Below, in pieces: positions 12,901 to 26,129 of a stretch of DNA of 64,000 nucleotides (its first letter is position 1; each line of letters opens with the position of its first letter). The position numbers were made by a program, and so were the translations under genes. The notes beneath the pieces are model-generated. The model searched no databases. It worked only from the letters and a program-made list of their open reading frames with translations, and was not told the origin of the DNA. The stretch covers positions 6,696,001 through 6,760,000 of the forward strand of contig NW_020825294.1 of NCBI RefSeq assembly GCF_003286085.1, given 5' to 3'. This DNA is from Drosophila persimilis (taxonomy: Eukaryota > Arthropoda > Insecta > Diptera > Drosophilidae).

Positions 12901-13885
12901 ACTGACTGGCTCTCATCGATCGCTTTCTCTCGTCCTTTCCACAGTCAAAGTCTACATTAGAAACCTGGCCAAGCACGAGCTCTACTATGAGGAATATAAA
13001 ATGGTCTCCGTCATGTTTGCCTCGTTAACGAACTTTGAAATGGACCTGCGGCACTTGCGCATCCTCAACGAGATCATCAGGGAGTTTGATAGACTGGTGA
13101 GCCCCGCTATAAGTCCGAGATGTTCCATTCCATTCATTCCTATTGCAGTTGATTCACTATCAGGAGTACTACGTGGTTGAGAAAATCAAGATTGTGGGCT
13201 GCACTTATATGGCAGCTTGTGGATTGGACGTGAACTATGCCGACCGCGTCAACAACTGGCTGGCGAAGCGCGATTCCCTTTTGGAGGAGGGTAAGCCGCG
13301 ATGAATGAATAGTAGATTCAGATACAAATAGTCGCTATCCCTCTAGTGGAGCAGGCCCAACGCACACGCAAGTCTTCCACTAAGGAAAATGTTGAGAGCC
13401 ACGAGGAGGTGGTCTTTGTGATGGCCACGTTTGCCTTGGACCTAATGCGTACCCTCTGGACAGTCAAGAAATCCTACGAAGATCTTCGGTGGCATTATGA
13501 TCGCTCTTTGATAGTCGGTGACATGACCATCGGCATCTCCAGTGGCGAGGTGATGGCCGGCGTTGTGGGCGCCTCTCACCCACACTACGACATCTGGGGC
13601 AGTCCGGTCAACATGGCCTCCCGCATGTATTCCACCGGCCGGATCGGACACATCCACGTGACCGAAGAGACAGCCCTTCTGTTGCGTGAATTCGGCGTCG
13701 ACTGCATCTGTCGTGGGATGACATTCGTGAAAGGCGCTGGAAGGATTCCCACGTACTTTGTGGCCATTGATGATGATTATCACTTTGTGCCCGTGACCCA
13801 GTGGAGTCAAACATCTGACCGACGGCGATCGGTTACTGGACTTGGGTTACTTACCGACAGCTCTTCTTCCTACGAAGATGATTAA
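9909..13885 (+). CDS. ACX-type adenylyl cyclase, gene 1 (12 exons)
   Basis: The gene encodes a membrane adenylyl cyclase that makes cAMP from ATP. I infer exons 9909-9992, 10050-10190, 10247-10406, 10463-11237, 11287-11387, 11447-11798, 11864-12314, 12369-12730, 12781-12875, 12945-13096, 13149-13290 and 13347-13885. All junctions are GT-AG, introns are 50-70 bp, and the phases join into a 1117-residue protein. Its order is cytosolic N-terminus, six-helix membrane block, C1 catalytic domain (exons 4-6), second membrane block (exons 7-8), C2 domain (exons 9-12). C1 keeps both metal-binding aspartates ([22 protein letters not shown]). C2 keeps the adenine/ribose and phosphate contacts ([33 protein letters not shown]). 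The heterodimer should therefore be active. In Drosophila melanogaster the ACX genes are a clustered, testis-expressed subfamily; I cannot say which paralog this is. A sister copy follows 575 bp downstream in the same orientation. Confidence 0.93.
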
Positions 13886-13902
13886 GGGATGGCACTCCCT
13901 TA
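13883..13902 (+). other. Small hairpin overlapping the stop codon of ACX gene 1
   Basis: TAAGGGA and TCCCTTA are perfect complements (7 bp) around a 6-base loop, and the left arm begins with the stop codon TAA itself. Such a structure could affect termination or 3'-end stability, or be chance. ACX gene 2 has no counterpart at its stop. Confidence 0.5.
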
Positions 13903-14460
13903 GCAGTCATGGCAGAATCCTCTTACTGATCCTCTTACTGTATTCAAATTTTCATTAATTACATTGAACTTCAACTTTGAACCACAAAATCCGTTGACCC
14001 AAGCCCAAGATCACTACCCTACAAAGTACTAACATTATTTAAAGTCTCATACATATCATAACCATATAGAACTCACTTTCAGCCTAGACCAAGGGCCATC
14101 TGCCACAGACTGCCTGGACGTTAGTTCCTGGAGGATCAACCGAAGAATAGGAACTGAGATTTCCTTTCCAATCAGGCACAGCCAAAAGAAAACAGCCTTT
14201 CCCTGAAAGAAAATAGAGATCTACCATGGGAAACTGGCCTCCACAGCCGCGCAGATCCAGAAGCTCAAAAAGCGTGAGCCATAGACGTTATTTGGGTCAA
14301 TGAGAATTTATAGAACATTTCCAAAAGGTTTCCTACAATACATGACAATTTGTTCATTGATATTTTGTTATGTACATCTATCGGAAAAATTCCCTTCAAA
14401 GTTGGCTACCAGTTCGATGTAATAAATTTCAAAGCACTCAAAGAATATTAAATAGCAAAA
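13886..14460. other. Intergenic spacer between the two ACX genes
   Basis: This 575-bp spacer must hold the 3' end of ACX gene 1 and the promoter and leader of gene 2. I see no clear TATA box. An AATAAA at about 14421 is the only canonical poly(A) hexamer and lies close to the next start codon. Short compact spacers of this kind are common for tandem testis genes. Confidence 0.5.
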
Positions 14461-17400
14461 ATGTCTGAAAAGCGCTTTTCCGAAGACGTGTGTCAGTACA
14501 ACTATACCAAAGAGCGCCTTTGGGAGCGCAGCTACCTTTTGGTAAACCTTTGAAATACACACACCTGGTGCACTTATCTATATACATATGGACATCCCTA
14601 GGTAAAATGTGCGGAACTGCACTTGGAGGAGGAGTACCGCTTGTACCAGGCACGACTATGGAGCAGTTTTCTTGGGGTGTTCTGCCTTCTGCACGTGCTC
14701 ATAACCATCGCCCACTGCGTCATACTGCTGTTGACCTGCGATGTAAGTCGAGCAGGAAGTGCTAGCTGAAGTATAGTCTCCTTGATCTCTTTATCCAGCA
14801 TATCCACATGATAATAGCCGATGTGGTTATATATCTAGCGACTTCATTCGTTATTCTAACTATCTTGGGCATCAATTTCTGTGAGAACTTTGCCAGGCGG
14901 CACTCGTGGATTACCTATATGAGCTCCGTAGTGGCTGCATTGGCCTTTGTATCTGCCGGTGAGAAGGTCTATTACTAGAAGATCCATTACTAAAGAGAGG
15001 ATATGCTTCCGTCCTGCAGATATCTTTCAGGGCACATATCATTACTACACCCACGACTGGGCACTGGATACCTTCTACGACACCTATATTATCTATATAA
15101 TATACATGTTCTTGCCGATGCCCATCATCTCGGGTGCCCTGCTGCTGGGGGTCACAGTGTCCGTCGTGTACATCACCTACTTTGGGATCTACATCGCCAC
15201 GGAGTACTATATGGCCTACGACTATGCCAGGTTCAGTGTGTACATTGTCCACCACGTGTGCTTCAACCTTCTGGGTATGTTCTTTCGCATAATGAATGAC
15301 ATTGTAGTGCGGTCGTCCTTCCTGGACCGCCATCAGTACATAATGGAGAAGATCTGGCTGCGCAATGCGCGTCGTCAGGAAAAGTTAGTTCTGCACAGCA
15401 TTATCCCGCCGCAGATAGCGAAACCCATTCAAGACGATATACAAAATAGACTTGCCAGAAAAGTACGCGGACTTGCCGCGCGTCGCTCACCGGGCGTCAT
15501 GGAGAATGTCATGGCCATTCAGATCCATCCCGAGGTCAGTGTCTTGTATGCGGATGTGGTCAACTATACGCATCTGACGACCACTGTGAACGTGGAGAAG
15601 TTGGTGAGGCTGCTGCACGACCTCTTCGTAAGGTTCGATTTGGCAGCCACCCAATTTGAGGTTCAGCGAATCAAGTTCTTGGGCGACTGCTACTACTGTG
15701 TGGCAGGTCTAACGCCGCCGAGTCCCGACCACGCCAAGAGTTGTGTAGGTCTGAGTCTGTCCATGATCACCCACATTCAGGAAGTTCGGTAGGTTATGGT
15801 TATTGATCGAGACCTTTGTATTTAAACATCTTGCAGGAGGGAACACGAAGTGCCCATCAATATGCGCATTGGGGTCCATTCGGGTAGCGTGATTGCTGGA
15901 GTCATCGGCGAAGCGAAGCTGCAGTACGATATATGGGGTGCGTAGGACATTCCAGATCATCACTCCTTGAAGATAATACTCTTCCTTTGTGCAGGTACCG
16001 ACGTGACAATTGCCAATCACTTAGAATCCACCGGGACACCGGGATTCGTCCATGTTAGTGCCAGCACTTTAAAGGAACTAGAACCCAGCGAATATACGAT
16101 AATTCCTGGCACCGATGCAGCCTTGGAGGATCCCGTTCTAGGCAAAAACAATATCACAACGTTTCTGATTTCTGCTCAGACTTCGCACCATTCCCCCAGT
16201 CGTTCCCTAGAGAGGATTGATTCATATGCTGACATCGATATATACGCTAGACCCGATATATACCGTTCTAAAACGATCAACGAAGAGTTGCGTCAGGAGT
16301 TTCGAATGATGCCAGTCTGTAGTTTCAAGTGAGTGTCGACTCTCTCGGACAAAGCACAATTCAACCATTAAGCAGATTCCGCACACCCCAGACAAATCTT
16401 TTCCTGTAGAAAGCGAAACCAGTCTATCGACCTTCCGTCGCCCGGGGTTACCAAATTTTGCCTGGTCTATCGGGATTCCAACCTAGAGTGCAAGTACTTG
16501 CACTCGCCGGACCTTATGTTCAAGTACAGCATGTTGCTGGCTTGGAGCATGGGTTGCAGCCTGGCCTACATTCAGCTGTTGACTCAAAACCGGAACCTAC
16601 TACTTGAGGCCATAGTGCTGGACGCTGTAGTCTTAACTTGTCTGACCGTCTTGCTTGTCATATCTTGGTACAAGAAATTTTGCTGGCTTAGATATGGCAA
16701 TAATGAGAACGATCGGCACAGATTCGGCAAACTTAGCTGCTGGATATTTCGGACCAGTGAGAAGATCCAAGCGAGCCTCAGCCTCCGCATTTCCATCTAC
16801 CTCTTCATCATTTGTGCGTACAATTCCGTGATCTGCATCGTACTGGTAAGGATCGTCGACGGAGGGACTAACCATTGAGCCTAAAGGAGTGCTATCTTCT
16901 AGATGGGATGCGATCGCGAGGAGCTGGAAGTGATGTACATCGAGAGTAAACTGTATCACTATGAGGCCGATATGAGTGTCTGCTTCAATCCCTGGTTGAT
17001 CTCCAATATGATGGCCCTTACCATTGGCATGTGTTTCACGTTCACGAGTGTTCCGTTCGTCTTGAAGATAGTTGTCTGTCTACTGATGACGATCTCCTAT
17101 CTGGTGGTTATACTAATCCAGTTCCAGTTCGTTTTCCATCACAGTGTCACCACAAATCCCTTTTTTTCGGCAGAATACGCACATAGTTTGCTCGTTGTCA
17201 TCGCATTTGTTACCCTGTATCTGAAGGAGCGACACGCGGAGTTCACAAACAAAGTCAACTTCAAGTGAGTAGCTCTGTAGTCCATACCCTAGACATCAGC
17301 TATTTAAACCTATTCAGTTGGCGCGTGGAGCTGAAAAAAAAGCAGAGAGATGCCCATATAACCAACCACTCGATAATAATTCTCCTGAATAACATACTTC

Positions 17401-18455
17401 CAGGTCATGTTGGTATGTTTTTGGTTGAGTTTCGGTTGAGCAAAATCATCGGACACGCCTCTCTTCCCCAGTCAACGTCTACCTTACATCTCTCGAAAAA
17501 CATGAGCTGTACTACGAAGAGTATAAAATAGTTTCCGTCATGTTTGCCACCCTACAGAACTTTGAAATGAACATCAGAGGCTTGCGTCTGCTGAACGAGA
17601 TCATCACAGAGTTTGATAGATTGGTAAGCCCTAATAGACTCTACTATTTATTAGTCCTTATGTCTGCCCCCTTCAGTTGCATCACTACAAAGACAATTAC
17701 TTGGTGGAGAAGATCAAAATTGTGGGCTGTACTTATATGGCAGCTTGTGGACTGGACGTCAGCTTTGCCGATCGTGTCAGCGTCGAGTGGGAAAGAAGAG
17801 ACTCGCTAATGTCAGAGGGTTAGTGGTAATTAACGTACGGTTCGGATTAGTAAGTGTGTCTACCATCCTTTTAGTGGAACAGGCCCGGATGGTTCGCAGA
17901 CGATCTTCGAGAATGTCACAGAAAAGTCAAAAGGAAGATCTTGGCGAAGAGGTCGTCTTCGTGATGACCACGTTTGCCCTGGACCTGATGCGCACCCTCT
18001 GGATGATCAACAAGGCCTATGAGACGACATCCTATGACAAGTCCATCATCACCCCAGACATGACCATCGGCATCTCCAGTGGCGAGGTGATGGCCGGCGT
18101 TGTGGGCGCCTCTCACCCGCACTACGACATCTGGGGACACCCCGTTAACATGGCCTCCCGCATGGACTCCAAGGGCCTGATTGGCCACATCCACGTGACC
18201 GAGGAGACAGCCATTCTGTTGCGTGAGTTCGGCGTTGACTGCATCTATCGTGGGATGACATTCGTGAAAGGCGCCGGGCCAATGCCCACGTACTTTGTGG
18301 CCATTGATGATAATTATGACTTTGTCACCACCGCAGCCAAGCGAACGCCAAGACATCAATATCGGGAAAGGGATGAGTATCCGCTGGAAAGCGAATCGAT
18401 GCTTGGCTTCTCTGGAGTCGATGACACCGATAGTAACGATGAAAAATACATATAA
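14461..18455 (+). CDS. ACX-type adenylyl cyclase, gene 2 (12 exons)
   Basis: This is a tandem paralog of the preceding gene with the same 12-exon structure and phases. Exons: 14461-14541, 14602-14742, 14799-14958, 15020-15788, 15837-15937, 15995-16328, 16410-16845, 16903-17264, 17318-17412, 17472-17623, 17677-17818 and 17875-18455. The spliced protein is also 1117 residues by my count. C1 keeps [11 protein letters not shown] and [11 protein letters not shown] with both metal aspartates. C2 keeps [27 protein letters not shown] and FVKGAG, so ATP binding and catalysis look intact. N-terminal, membrane and C-terminal tail parts have diverged from gene 1 far more than the catalytic cores. Some core blocks are identical even at silent sites, which suggests past gene conversion. 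Expected role is cAMP synthesis at a cell membrane, probably in the male germline by family analogy. Confidence 0.93.
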
Positions 18456-19539
18456 ATAGGAGCTATTTTAATGGGAGTTATTACAAAGCCGCCTTGCCTT
18501 CTGTTTTCTTTGCGTGACCTGCACTTTCCCTTCCAAATATTATTAATGATTTTCTACGCCTACCAATTAAAAGTGTCAAAAGCAGAAGCAGCCGGAACCT
18601 TTGGTCTTGCCTTGGCTTTGTAATTGAATCAATCCCGAAAGCGTTTCAAATTTGAACATTTTTGAGTTGAGGAAGAGCCGCCAGCTCTAAGCATAGGGTC
18701 CTCCGGTTGAGTGCTTTCCGATTTGATGGGTACCCTTTTTACACGTACAATTAAAAGTAATTTTTACAAGCAATTTGCAAATTATGATGACGATGACGGT
18801 GACGGTGACGGTGACGGACATGAATGCTGATCGTATCCCTTTGATGCTGATGATGCTTGTCATTGTTTGCTGTAATTGACGAGTCCTCGTTACAGTGAAA
18901 CATCAAAAAAGGCACGAAAATGCAAAAATACGGGTTAGACAAACCGGACAGACACTTTCGGCGAGTGCCCCGGGACCCTCTGCCTCCCCTCCATGCGTCC
19001 CTTTTTGCGTGAAATGGAATTCCCTTCACCCGGACACACCCGGGTCCTTTGACATGTAAAACGCTCCGTCCAAAGAGAATTCTGTTTTCGAATAAAAGTA
19101 CTTCCTGCGTGGAAACAAATTGAAATGCATGTGCAATTCAAATGTGAATTAAAATGCGAAACTTATTTGCCCTGAAAACAGGGCAAAAATTAAATAAAAA
19201 TGATTTTTTGCTGTCTCGTTTTGTAATTGATACACGTGTCTGCACATTCAAATATACTCGCACATAGATGCCCATAGAGGTGTCGTAATTATTTGTTTGC
19301 TTGATGCTTGTCATTCTCCTGCTAATTGAATATTTACACATGTAGAGGCAGGTGGCAGGTGGCAGGTGGCAACCGGAGCAGAAATAACTAAAAAGAATGT
19401 GGCATACGAACTCGTTAGCAATTTGGCTGAGTGCTGGCTCGTATTTGTACAGATACTCGTAGATGTTGAAAATTGAAACAGGCCATTAGCAGCAGAGAAT
19501 TGTACTTCGGAGTACGGACCTTAAATTGATAATCTTCGA

Positions 19540-20338
19540 GCTATTCACAGCGTTATGATTTGTGGCTGCATTTCGACCAAAGGAGTGGGAAATCTGGTGT
19601 TCATTGGAGGAATAGTGAATCAAGAACAGTGTCTGAACATTTTGAAAGATAATTGTAAGCAGTTGGCCAAAGCATTAGGCCTATAAAGTAAGGTCTTGTC
19701 CATAAAACTGTCCAAAAGTAGTGGAAGCGGAACCCCTATTGTCTGATCTAAGCCCTATTGAAAATTTTGTGGAGCTACCAGGACCGCCAATATCGTTTAA
19801 GGACGGCTTCAGGAAGAGTGGGCCAACATCGGCCATGAATAAACCAAAAAAAAAAAAAATACAAAAAATATGCCAAAACGCATAATAATGGCTATCATAC
19901 AAAATATTAAATTGAGTTATTTTTCTGCATTAAGTAGTTATTTTTTTTAGTTTTTTAACATAATACCGAGTATTAAAGTAACGCAAATTTTGAGATTTTT
20001 TTTGTTTAATTATATTTTCTCTATTCATTTAAAATAAAATCATTATGATACATACCTCTCAGAAAAGGTAAAACTTCAAGTTTTATTTCCTCATTAAAAT
20101 TCTGTATTTCTGTTTATTTTTATGCATTTTATTCGCGTTTGAAATTGAGAAAAAAAAGCCGAATATTAAAGTTATCCACTGTATATATGTATGTACATAT
20201 GTACATACCTCTCTGAAAAGGTAATACTGCAGGCTTTATTTTAGCATTTAAATTTTTTTTAATTTTTTGTAGTTTTATACATTTTATTCGCGTTTGAAAT
20301 TACAAAAAAAAAACCTAATATTAATGTTATCCACTGTC
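19540..20338 (+). mobile_element. Degenerate Tc1/mariner-type transposon remnant
   Basis: The frame at about 19549-19686 reads VMICGCISTKGVGNLVFIGG and continues VNQEQCLNIL. This matches the conserved C-terminal half of Tc1-like transposases. After a stop and frame changes, remains of the catalytic region follow: LSPIENF near 19752-19772 and LQEEWANIGHE near 19806-19838. The 3' side (about 19840-20337) contains two to three copies of a unit of about 155 bp. The last two end in ATCCACTGT (20182 and 20337), which read from the other strand as ACAGTGGATAAC, a plausible terminal inverted repeat. I found no matching left end, so the 5' half is missing and the element is dead. Confidence 0.75.
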
Positions 20339-23300
20339 ATAAAGATCCATTGATTAATTAATGGATTTTTGGACTGGCCCACTTCCTTTTTGATGGGGAT
20401 CCTGTCTGGAATATTTACTGAATATTCCCAGCTCGGACTCTTCCCACTAAACCCCTTGATCTCTCTTCGCTCCACTCTCTTACAGATCTCCTGAGCATTG
20501 CCAAGCCGACTCCCTCAAAGACAACTAATTTCTGCGACGCAATTACCAAGTCGCTCTTTCTCTTTCTAACCCACACACATTACTGCAAGCTCAACGCGCG
20601 CGCGCTCTCTTTATCTTGTCGCTTTTGATCCTCTCCGAGCGAGTCGTCTCTCTCGCTACGCACTCTCTCACTCACACCCGCACAGTGATGGGACAGACAT
20701 CGGACGAGAATGAACATGCACAGCTATGGGACAGGCAGTAGACAATAACAAGCGGTAAATTGTAAAAAAAAAGGGAAACAAATGTGAACACTGCAAACAA
20801 TTATGAAGTGTACAGTTGAGAATACACTGAGAATAATATTAGGAGCCAAAATACCATAGTCTCTGCATTCCACAGGATTTTGCAACCAAAAGGGCTGTCC
20901 TCCTGGACATATGTATGTGTATCTTTGTGCCCACATCGGCCACTTGTACCCTTTAGTGCAGAAATGCAGTTATTCGACTCACTTGCAGTGCATAGACCAT
21001 TTCATATCTGAAATTCTTTCACATGATATCAAAGCCAAAAGCCTATTAAGAAATGTACCAAGTACATGGCTGGGACCGAGGCCAGGGACTGAGGCAACGG
21101 CAGTAAGTCTCCTTCTAACGCACTCCAATAACAATACGTAAAATGTTGCCATGAAAAGAAGTGGCAGCAAAAAAAGAAAGAAAAAAAAGGGAACGTAATC
21201 GAAATCGAGTTTCATTCTCAGGCCATTTGCCATTCCCAGAATCCAAACTAACAACATTGACTCAAGTCCGCACAGAAGGGGGAAAAAAAGAAGAGAAAAG
21301 AGAGAAAAAGAGAGAAAATATAGAAAAACGTCCTTCCAGGCTAACTAATCCTTTTTTGCGAATTTCTTTTTTCCTCTTTGCTTGGAGCCGCGTGCGACGA
21401 GTGTGTTTTGCTGCCAATCCAAGCGACCAAAACGAAAATGTCATCATCAGCAGAGCTTGGTCAGAGAATAGAAGGAAGAAAACCGAACCGAACGGCCAGC
21501 ACGAGTGGCGTGGAACTATTCCCACACACACACCCACCCACTACATATACATATATACTGCCACTCAACGTAACTTTTTATGTGCAACATAGCAGAATGA
21601 TTGTGTTCCGTTCCAGAAATATCAGCACAACAAGCACGACAACAACGACAACAGCGACACAAACAGCAACAACATCTTAAGCCATTTCGCATAAAATTTC
21701 ACACACCATTTTAGCCAAGTGCCACATTACCTGCACACAAGATGGGACTCGACTCGACTCGACTCGACCCGACCCGACTGTGGTCCGCCTCACCTGGTCG
21801 CCTGCCCCCATAGCACAAACCAAGAAACGAAAGAAAATAAAACCAGAAAATGTTGAAAAACACGAAACTGAACATAAAAAATACCTTTTGACACATGCAA
21901 GCAGAAGCAAATGGGGGCGTGGCCCAAGGCCCAGGCCAGAGCCAGAGCCAGAGCCAAAAAAAGTCTGGGAGATGGGGGAAAGGAGCTTAAAATCAGCGGC
22001 CAGTGACTACAACATGGAAAAGGCTACAAAAAAAAGAAGAAGAAGAAGATTCTGGCAGCCAAACGAGGGGAAAAGGTAAAGGAAAAAATCTTGAAAATTG
22101 CATTTTAAGAAGAAGTTCGTGTGGCTATATCGGAAAATCTATAAACACACACACACACAAGAAACACTTGCTCTCTGCGACTGAACAAATCGAAAAAAGA
22201 GGAGTGGGACATGGAAGCTCGCTCTGAAGCTGACTGGGGGGCCACAATGGCCAGTCGCTTATCCAGTTGGTCAGCAAAGCATGCCGAACCAATCCAATAC
22301 AATTTTAACGATTATGTGAGCCAAAAGCAAAGCGATGGTGAAATTGATATGGCCACCAGAATGGGCCACACAGAGACATCGAGAAGGTACGACAAAATCA
22401 CGCATACGTAGCGTAAACACTCAAATAAAAACTATAAACGGTGCATGCTGATAAACAAAAATATAAAAACGAATTATTTGTATTTTTATGGCTTTGTTTT
22501 AATAATAATTAATAAAAGCAAAAATATTTCTATATTTTATGAAAAAACAAGCATTAAATAATTAAAGAAATATGTAATAAATAGAGGATAATAATATAAT
22601 AGAAGGATAGAGAATAAATAAGTAGTTGTTCTACTATTCCACATTTATCTTATGACAACAAAAATCCATAAATAATTAAGGAAATTAAATATTTAAAATT
22701 AATTAAATTAAAATTAAATTAATTTATGTAACAAATAGAGGCAGGTATTCTAACCTACTCTAAGGAGTCAAAAAGCCTTAATGACACATGTATTTTAATT
22801 GTGAACCAATTGCTGGAACGAAACTGAGGTCAACAAAGGAACTAGCACTTAACTAAAGTCGGGCAAATACTCCAGACACAATGTTCTATTCAGACATCTA
22901 GGGACTCCTTCAGGACGGTTTGCCAGTGCGTTGCCATAACAATTTGTACTTGGAGCCACTCCCAGCCCCGTTTTGGCCTGCTTTCGCTTGAATTCTAAAT
23001 CCACAAACGCGAGAACTGAGCTGCAAGTAGAACAGAAACTACAAATTATGACAACAAATTGCAAACAAACAAGGAACAAACAAGTGAATCACCTTTAACG
23101 CTTCCTTCTGCACTTTTTGGTCTTTCATTTTTCCTGGCCTGCGCTCCATGGCAGAGAAGCTTAAGCAGGGCTAGGCAGGAGCCGGGCGTGTGCTGGTGTG
23201 CGTGGGGTCTTGTCATAACTTGCAGCGCTCGAAGGCAGTACGAGCGGGCGAGCGAAAGACTTGCCAGCGAAGGACCTAAAGAACGAAACCAAAATGACAA

Positions 23301-25019
23301 AAACAGCACAGACAGCACAGACAGCAGGGAGACAGTAAGAGAGGAGCATCAGACAGGTTGGAATGGCTAAAGACCAAGACATGCATGTCAAAGGACAACG
23401 AAATCTCCTGGTGTGTGTGTGTGTGTGTGTTTCTGCATTTGTGAGTGTTGGTTAACACTCAAAAGCGGAAGTAAGCGTCGTGTTGCTGCGGTCGAGGATG
23501 AGGAGCATGAAGAGACAGCCCAAAGGCAGCCAGGAAGCAGGCAGAAGTTTGTTTTCTTGCGGCGTCATGACTGGCATTTCTGTCTGGTTCTGTTTCTGGT
23601 ACTCGCACTCGCACCGCTGCAGTGACAGCAAAAACCATGGAAAAAGCAACAACGAGAAGCACAGACTGCAAGACAGGTGTGCAGCACTAACCGACACGAA
23701 AATATCACTTTAAAGTTTCCCACCGTTGAGTCCTGTCGTCTGTGTTAGTTTTTGACACGAAATTGCATTACATTTCACACAGAAACAAGACTGTTCTTGA
23801 AGTTCCGATGGCAATGGCTCGGCACTTTTAAACATTGTCTTATTTTTATGCCAACTGTCGTTGGGTTTCTTCCTATGAAGTGTACAAATTAGTTGGCCTT
23901 GTCACAAACAACCAGCTCCTGCAACACCAACAGGAGCAGGAGCTGCGGCAGCAGGAACCACTCTGGCAGTGTCTGGCATCCTTAAGCTACTTTTCATCGA
24001 TCCGCTCAGCAATTACGTGCAGCGTTCTCTCTACGGAAACAATTTATCAGACTGGGCAAACGACCCAAGCTGGCTTCCTTACAAAAAAAAAAGAACCAAG
24101 AGCGAAAAATCTCCGTACTACCTCTTTGTAGTACATGCAGTATCTTCTGTCCAAAGTCCAAAGTGCATGGTAAAGTAAATTTTGTTTAACGGCAGCAACC
24201 GAACAAACAAAGTGCAGAAGGGCTTGAATTATGGACGGTTATATGGGATACTCTGTACAGGAATATTTTTGGAGTAGTTACATGTGGATACCCAAGAGAT
24301 AAAGGCCTCAGCATACCATCTTTTGCCATAGCAAGTATGCCTCGTATGCCCTAACTTATCGCCTGCTTATTCCTTTCCGGCGAGCCTTGAACTATTCTGC
24401 GAAAGAGAAGCCAAAGCAATGGAGCACATGCCCTGCGGCCAATGAACTCTATCAAGTAACGCCCACGCTAATTCCGCCTTTGAACTGGCCCAAGGAGAGT
24501 CAGGGGCTGGGCCCCAGCCCAGGCCAGTTCAGTAGCCCCATTTAGTGTCTGCCAAATCGTCACATCATTACTTATAGTCCAGCGAAATATAGTGTTTTGT
24601 GTCGAGTTTAGCCTAAAAATAGACCAAACTTTTGGCCAAATTGAAAACGTTTCGTCTAAAATGCACTTAGCGTGGCAGCCGAACCCCCAAAACGGGCCAA
24701 CAAACCGCACTCATACCTCCGCGCGCCGGTGACTGACAGGAGCCAGTGTTGAAATTTATTGTGCAAAGCAAACGGGCAATTTACCAAACTGCAATTGTCG
24801 GAAAGAGTGAAAGAGCGAAAGAGCGAAGAAAATGTAGTGGTAGAGGTGGTGGTGGAGAGAGGCAGGAGCACGCTCTGTGTCTAATCGTTGCGCTAAATTA
24901 ACACGTATACGCCATGTGGCCGGCCAAGATTTTTGTCTGTTGAGCAATTGCTGGGCCCGTTAGACAGTCAGGCGGTTGCTTGCATTTTTTTTTTGTTCTT
25001 GCATAGCAGGTTTTCCTTT

Positions 25020-25860
25020 GGATACCCTTACAGAGGGTATGGCGAGTTTTAGCAGATGTTTGGAGCCGCAATAAGTAATTTATTATTTTTTAAACTCGTT
25101 AAACATTAACCCTTGAATCAATTTATAATATTTACTTTATTTATACATAAATTTATATATTTTTATGGTATATTTTCTTTAAAAATAGCTCCTAAAACAA
25201 CTATAATGGTCTGCAAACTAAGATGATTAACGTGTGAAATTCTTTTTTATGGTATTTTTGATTTATTCACTGGCTCCAGGCTGCAGGCTCTCTAAAAACC
25301 CCCAAGAGATCGCTCACCAACCACAAATCGAAGAAAAAGCTACACTGACAACTACACCATGTAGTAGACACAGTTTGCTACCTCGCGTATCTACATATGT
25401 ATGAAAATATGTAAAACCGACATGATCGGACATGTCCCGACCAGCCACCATTTTGCTTGCTCAAGTGCTCGCGAGATTTCTATACTCTTTCTGGGGCCCT
25501 GCAATTCCCAACTGGTTCAAGCTCGAATCAAGTATAAAGCACGCATTGAGACTAGTCTTTATTGGCTTTTACTGTCTCTTTTCAGGCTCTAAGAGGTTTG
25601 CATTACTCGGATTGGATTCGATTTCTCTACAATTCTGGTAATTTTTGGAAGTGCCTGGCGGTTGCGTCTGCCGGGTCATAGGAAATACATAAGCGAGCGG
25701 ATTTACGGGAGTCTTATTCGAAAAGTTGGTGGGCTCTAGCTCTGAGAACAAGACGGACATGGCTATTGATGGTGGGTCGGAAACGCTTCCTTTTGGGGGC
25801 TACAAATGTCTCATTTTCCCACTATTCGATTACGGGGTATAATTACTATTAGGGTATCTG
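25020..25860. mobile_element. DINE-1/mini-me-like element remnant with an internal unrelated module
   Basis: The left end reads GATACCCTTACAGAGGGTAT. The right part contains ACGGACATGGCTATTGATG, GGGTCGGAAACGCTTCCTT and a final GGGGTATAA. These are the recurrent words of the very common Drosophila interspersed repeat that I know as the DINE-1/INE-1 or mini-me family. The assignment rests on memory of the family core and needs alignment. The middle (25415-25700) is the dispersed module also seen at 36.9 kb. Confidence 0.5.
25415..25700. repeat. Copy 1 of a dispersed module of about 250 bp
   Basis: It shares CGACATGATCGGACATGT, CGACCAGCC-CCATTT, AATTCCCAA-TGGTTCAAGC and CCGGGTCATAG, in the same order, with the sequence at 36850-37090. 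Similarity covers short blocks separated by diverged DNA. Confidence 0.7.
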
Positions 25861-26125
25861 CAATGTCGGCGCGCCGCCAACAGCCAATTTTCTTTTTCGA
25901 TTTTTTCTGGCTTTCTCCTTTGCAGTGCTCACGTTTTATGGGCCACAATTTCACAGTTAGCCAAGCCAACTAGAGGTGCCAATATTGTTGTAAACTGCTG
26001 ATAGTTGGTGCTGTGCTCTGCTCTGCTCTGCTGTTGGGGTATTGGTGGGGGGGGGGGGGCGCCTGGCAAATGCAATGCGCCAAATGCGATTGCCATTTGC
26101 TCCACAGCTCGTTTCGTTCGTTCAT

Positions 26126-26129
<4 letters not shown>

